Assembly: GCA_963513935.1 (NCBI GenBank)
Contig: OY740771.1
Span: forward strand, 18,583,349-18,647,348
DNA: 64,000 nt
DNA from: Aphrophora alni
Taxonomy: Eukaryota > Arthropoda > Insecta > Hemiptera > Aphrophoridae
Direction: 5' to 3'
In this document: positions 61,786 through 64,000 of the stretch, piece by piece
Layout: the number at the start of each line of letters is the position of its first letter
Position numbering within the stretch: position 1 is the first letter of the stretch
Notes under the pieces: generated by a model
The model's input: the letters and a program-made list of their open reading frames with translations, nothing else
What the model was told of the DNA's origin: nothing
Database searches by the model: none
Translations under genes and position numbers: made by a program

Positions 61786-61854
61786 AAAAAAATTCAAGGC
61801 TTTCAAAATGAAATTGCTCAACGAGACAAAGAAATATCCACTTTGAATGCCAGA
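61786..61854 (+). CDS. Coiled-coil gene, exon 16, last one visible
   Basis: This 69-nt exon (23 codons) has an excellent acceptor (tttttgcttccag/AAA) and a perfect donor (AGA/gtaagt). The peptide begins KKIQGFQNEIAQRDKEISTL and ends NAR. It shares the Q/N-E-I-x-x-R-D-K/V-x-I pattern with exon 15 (KGRDVII), suggesting the C-terminal rod is built of related segments. No further exon was found up to the window end, so the gene continues downstream. Confidence 0.87.
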
Positions 61855-62379
61855 GTAAGTATTTCAGAGTGATTTAGTTTTACTGACAAAAGTCATAAAT
61901 TACCATTAAAATCTTCTTCCATCATAATTTTTTGGTAATAATTCAGACATAATCAAACTCTAGAACAATGTTTAGCAAATTTTTAAAACTACTCATTATC
62001 ACCACAAAGTAAACCCATTTTCATATTCTTAAAATTTTTTCTTATGTAAAATTTACTTTTTTATAACAACAGTAGCAACCAGAACGATGAAAAAATTTAG
62101 CCCATTGTGCTTACGTATTTAGACACAGGGGACTTTCAAATTAAAAATCCTATGCATCTGTACACAAATTTGAAATCTAAAACTTCTGTAAAAAATTTGA
62201 TAAGTAATTCAAGCAGCACACACTTGTATATTTTAAAAATAAGTAGACTATATTATCTACTTTTCACATGTAGGATTAACTGTAGCCCACTGCTTAGAAA
62301 AAAAAATTATGAGGATTCAAAACAACTTAAAATAAATTGCATCTAAAAAATTTCCGTATTTGTAAAAATTCAGCTCTTT

Positions 62380-62475
62380 GGGTGATTTTTTGTTTTGTTT
62401 TTGCTGATAACAGACCATGAACTGGTATTTTTAGAGAGATGGCAACATCTGTTTTGTTTGGGGTCTATAGTGTAA
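62380..62475 (+). repeat. Dispersed repeat family A, fragment seeding a minisatellite
   Basis: It contains the 'ttttagagagatggcaacat' and 'ttttgtttggggtctatag' core blocks of family A and runs directly into the 37-bp tandem array. Confidence 0.6.
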
Positions 62476-62746
62476 CAATGGTTTATTGGGGTCCATTGAG
62501 TCTATAGTGTAACAATGGTTTATTGGGGTCCATGGAGTCTATAGTGTAACAGTGGTTTATTGGGGTCCATCGAGTCTATAGTGTAACAGTGGTTTATTGG
62601 GGTCCATGGAGTCTATAGTGTAACAGTGGTTTATTGGGGTCCATTGAGTCTATAGTGTAACAATGGTTTATTGGGGTCCATGGAGTCTATAGTGTAACAG
62701 TGGTTTATTGGGGTCCATGGAGTGTATAGTGTAACAACGGTTTACT
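62463..62746 (+). repeat. 37-bp minisatellite, 7-8 copies
   Basis: GTCTATAGTGTAAC recurs at 62463, 62500, 62537, 62574, 62611, 62648, 62685 and (as gtgtatag) 62722, exactly every 37 bases. Copies alternate between 'ccattgag', 'ccatggag' and 'ccatcgag', and between 'aacaatgg' and 'aacagtgg'. The unit begins inside the family A core. Confidence 0.95.
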
Positions 62747-62911
62747 CCCAGTTTTGATATTTAGGATAAACTGTACTGAATGATAATTCTGCTGTGGGGA
62801 GGGGGAACTCAGCTGCCAATCAGTATTAAAACAATTTCGATAGAACACTACAGATTGTTTTTCTTTCTGGCGTTTTCCATGAATTTCCATAATCAATTTG
62901 TTTTCAATCTA

Positions 62912-64000
62912 CAAAGGCAGTTCAAAAATTAACTTCCATTTGGCCAGTAAATGAAAAAAACATGGATCAATAACAAATTCGGTGGTTCAGATTAATATTA
63001 ATTTATTCTTTATTCCTTTATAGTTGTTACAATTACTTTAGGTCTTTAAATAATTCTGTCAGCTTGACATATTATATCCCTATCTAATATTTAATTATTC
63101 AAATACAATGTAAAAAATAATTTGTCCTAATCAGACTTTTAATTCTTCAATCCAGAGCAATGGTAAATTATTGAAATTAACAATCTTGTTTTCTAAACAC
63201 ATGAATCGGTTCACCATCTCAACATAGGCCGTGAATCTCTATAACTGCCAGAAGTTCCTTTCACAAGTATATTCCTGGGTCACGTCTCTCTAGTGACCAG
63301 CAGCGTTTCCTTGTCCTTGCCCATGTCTCGGATCTAACTAACCTTCTTGCCCATGTGTCTCTGCTGACCAGCAGTATCTCCCTGTCTCTGCCTATGTCCC
63401 AGAAGCCACGGACCTTCTTTCTAGGTCACTAGCAGTTTATATAGAGCTTCACTATCCATATCATGCTAATGACCTGCAAGCTTAGCTAATATTTCCCAAT
63501 AACTACTACAAGACTGATATTGAACTGGTGCTAATATTTGAGCATTTATTGTTAATAAAATATTTTCTAAACATATAATAAATATTTTCTTAACCTAAAT
63601 CCTAACAGTAGATACTTGTCTTAATCATGGCACCAGCTTTTGTATTCCCTCATCAAAGAACTCAACAAGAAATTACCTCATTCAACTCTTCATTTTTGTA
63701 AAGAGGTGGTAATCACTTGGTGCCAGGTCAGGCTTGTGTGGCGGAATGGAATCACTTGAAACTGCTCAAATAAAGAATTTGCATATGTGGTGATGATGAT
63801 GAAAATATCATTCTGTTCTGGTTACAGAAAAACAAATCTCCAAACGAATTTCACAACTGGAGGTAGTTGCAACAGAAAGTTCCATTTAAATTCGCTCACT
63901 ACTACCATAACAACAAACCAAATGGATTGAACAATGTGTGTTACTATGACAACCAACTTGTATTTATTAGATTGAAAGTTCATTTCTAAACATCCCTCAT
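62912..64000 (-). mobile_element. Mariner-like relic, interrupted, running off the window
   Basis: It begins CAAAGGCAGTTCAAAAATTA after a TA (62910-62911), an end related to that at 45499. On the minus strand at about 63600-63760 there are clear pieces of the transposase C-terminus: PDLAPSDYHLFTKM, which holds the third catalytic Asp, then FDEGIQKLVP in a shifted frame. Between the end and this piece lies foreign-looking DNA (63190-63580). The N-terminal half and other TIR lie beyond 64000. Confidence 0.75.
63260..63440 (+). repeat. C/T-rich island with a 68-72-bp duplication
   Basis: Two diverged copies in tandem: 'gtctctctagtgaccagcag' from about 63283 and 'gtgtctctgctgaccagcag' from about 63355, each followed by 't-tccttgtc' and 'tgcc-atgtc' blocks. 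It lies inside the mariner relic and is probably part of a later insertion. Confidence 0.6.

Overview
The window looks like AT-rich nuclear DNA of an arthropod, most likely an insect. Very short exons sit in multi-kilobase introns. There are interstitial TTAGG-type telomere pentamers at two places. The repeat content (mariner, piggyBac-like, Merlin-like, Penelope-like, Jockey/CR1-type non-LTR elements and a solo LTR) is of insect style. Species and gene name cannot be fixed from the sequence alone.

One host gene runs through almost the whole window on the + strand. I assembled 16 internal coding exons from 3540 to 61854, about 493 codons. Each has AG/GT-type borders and a length divisible by three, so every intron is phase 0. 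One intron uses a GC donor (54627) and one donor is unsettled (exon 13). The product is rich in Lys, Glu, Gln and Leu and reads as a long coiled-coil protein. No start codon, stop codon or catalytic domain lies in the window, so it is a middle segment of a larger gene, and I do not recognise the family.

The introns are filled by layers of mobile DNA. 0-5 kb: a copy of dispersed repeat A, then a Penelope-like fragment with a GIY-YIG tail and a hammerhead-type ribozyme motif. 5-7 kb: a piggyBac-like element with TTAA ends. 9-17 kb: several snapback palindromes, a large foldback and a double tRNA-like SINE. 18-22 kb: repeat family C and a 2.3-kb foldback element. 28.9-29.4 kb: a 527-bp solo LTR with a 4-bp target duplication. 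30.5-33 kb: repeat D, a nested palindrome with more hammerhead-like motifs, and the 3' end of a non-LTR retrotransposon. 33.5-37.4 kb: a 28-copy, 139-bp tandem array that ends exactly on the 3' splice site of exon 8. 38.5-41 kb: repeat D, a 1336-bp mariner and a reverse-transcriptase fragment. 44-47 kb: a TIR element and a second mariner. 55.8-58.5 kb: two non-LTR fragments, one nested in repeat A. 59.8-60.2 kb: a Merlin-like transposase relic. 60.9-64 kb: a possible LTR, a 37-bp minisatellite and a third mariner relic.

The most striking structures are the 139-bp array, whose unit carries a copy of the exon 8 acceptor and its first eight coding bases, and the set of hammerhead-ribozyme-like cores associated with Penelope-like or palindromic DNA. 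All family assignments come from reading motifs by eye; no database search or folding program was run.
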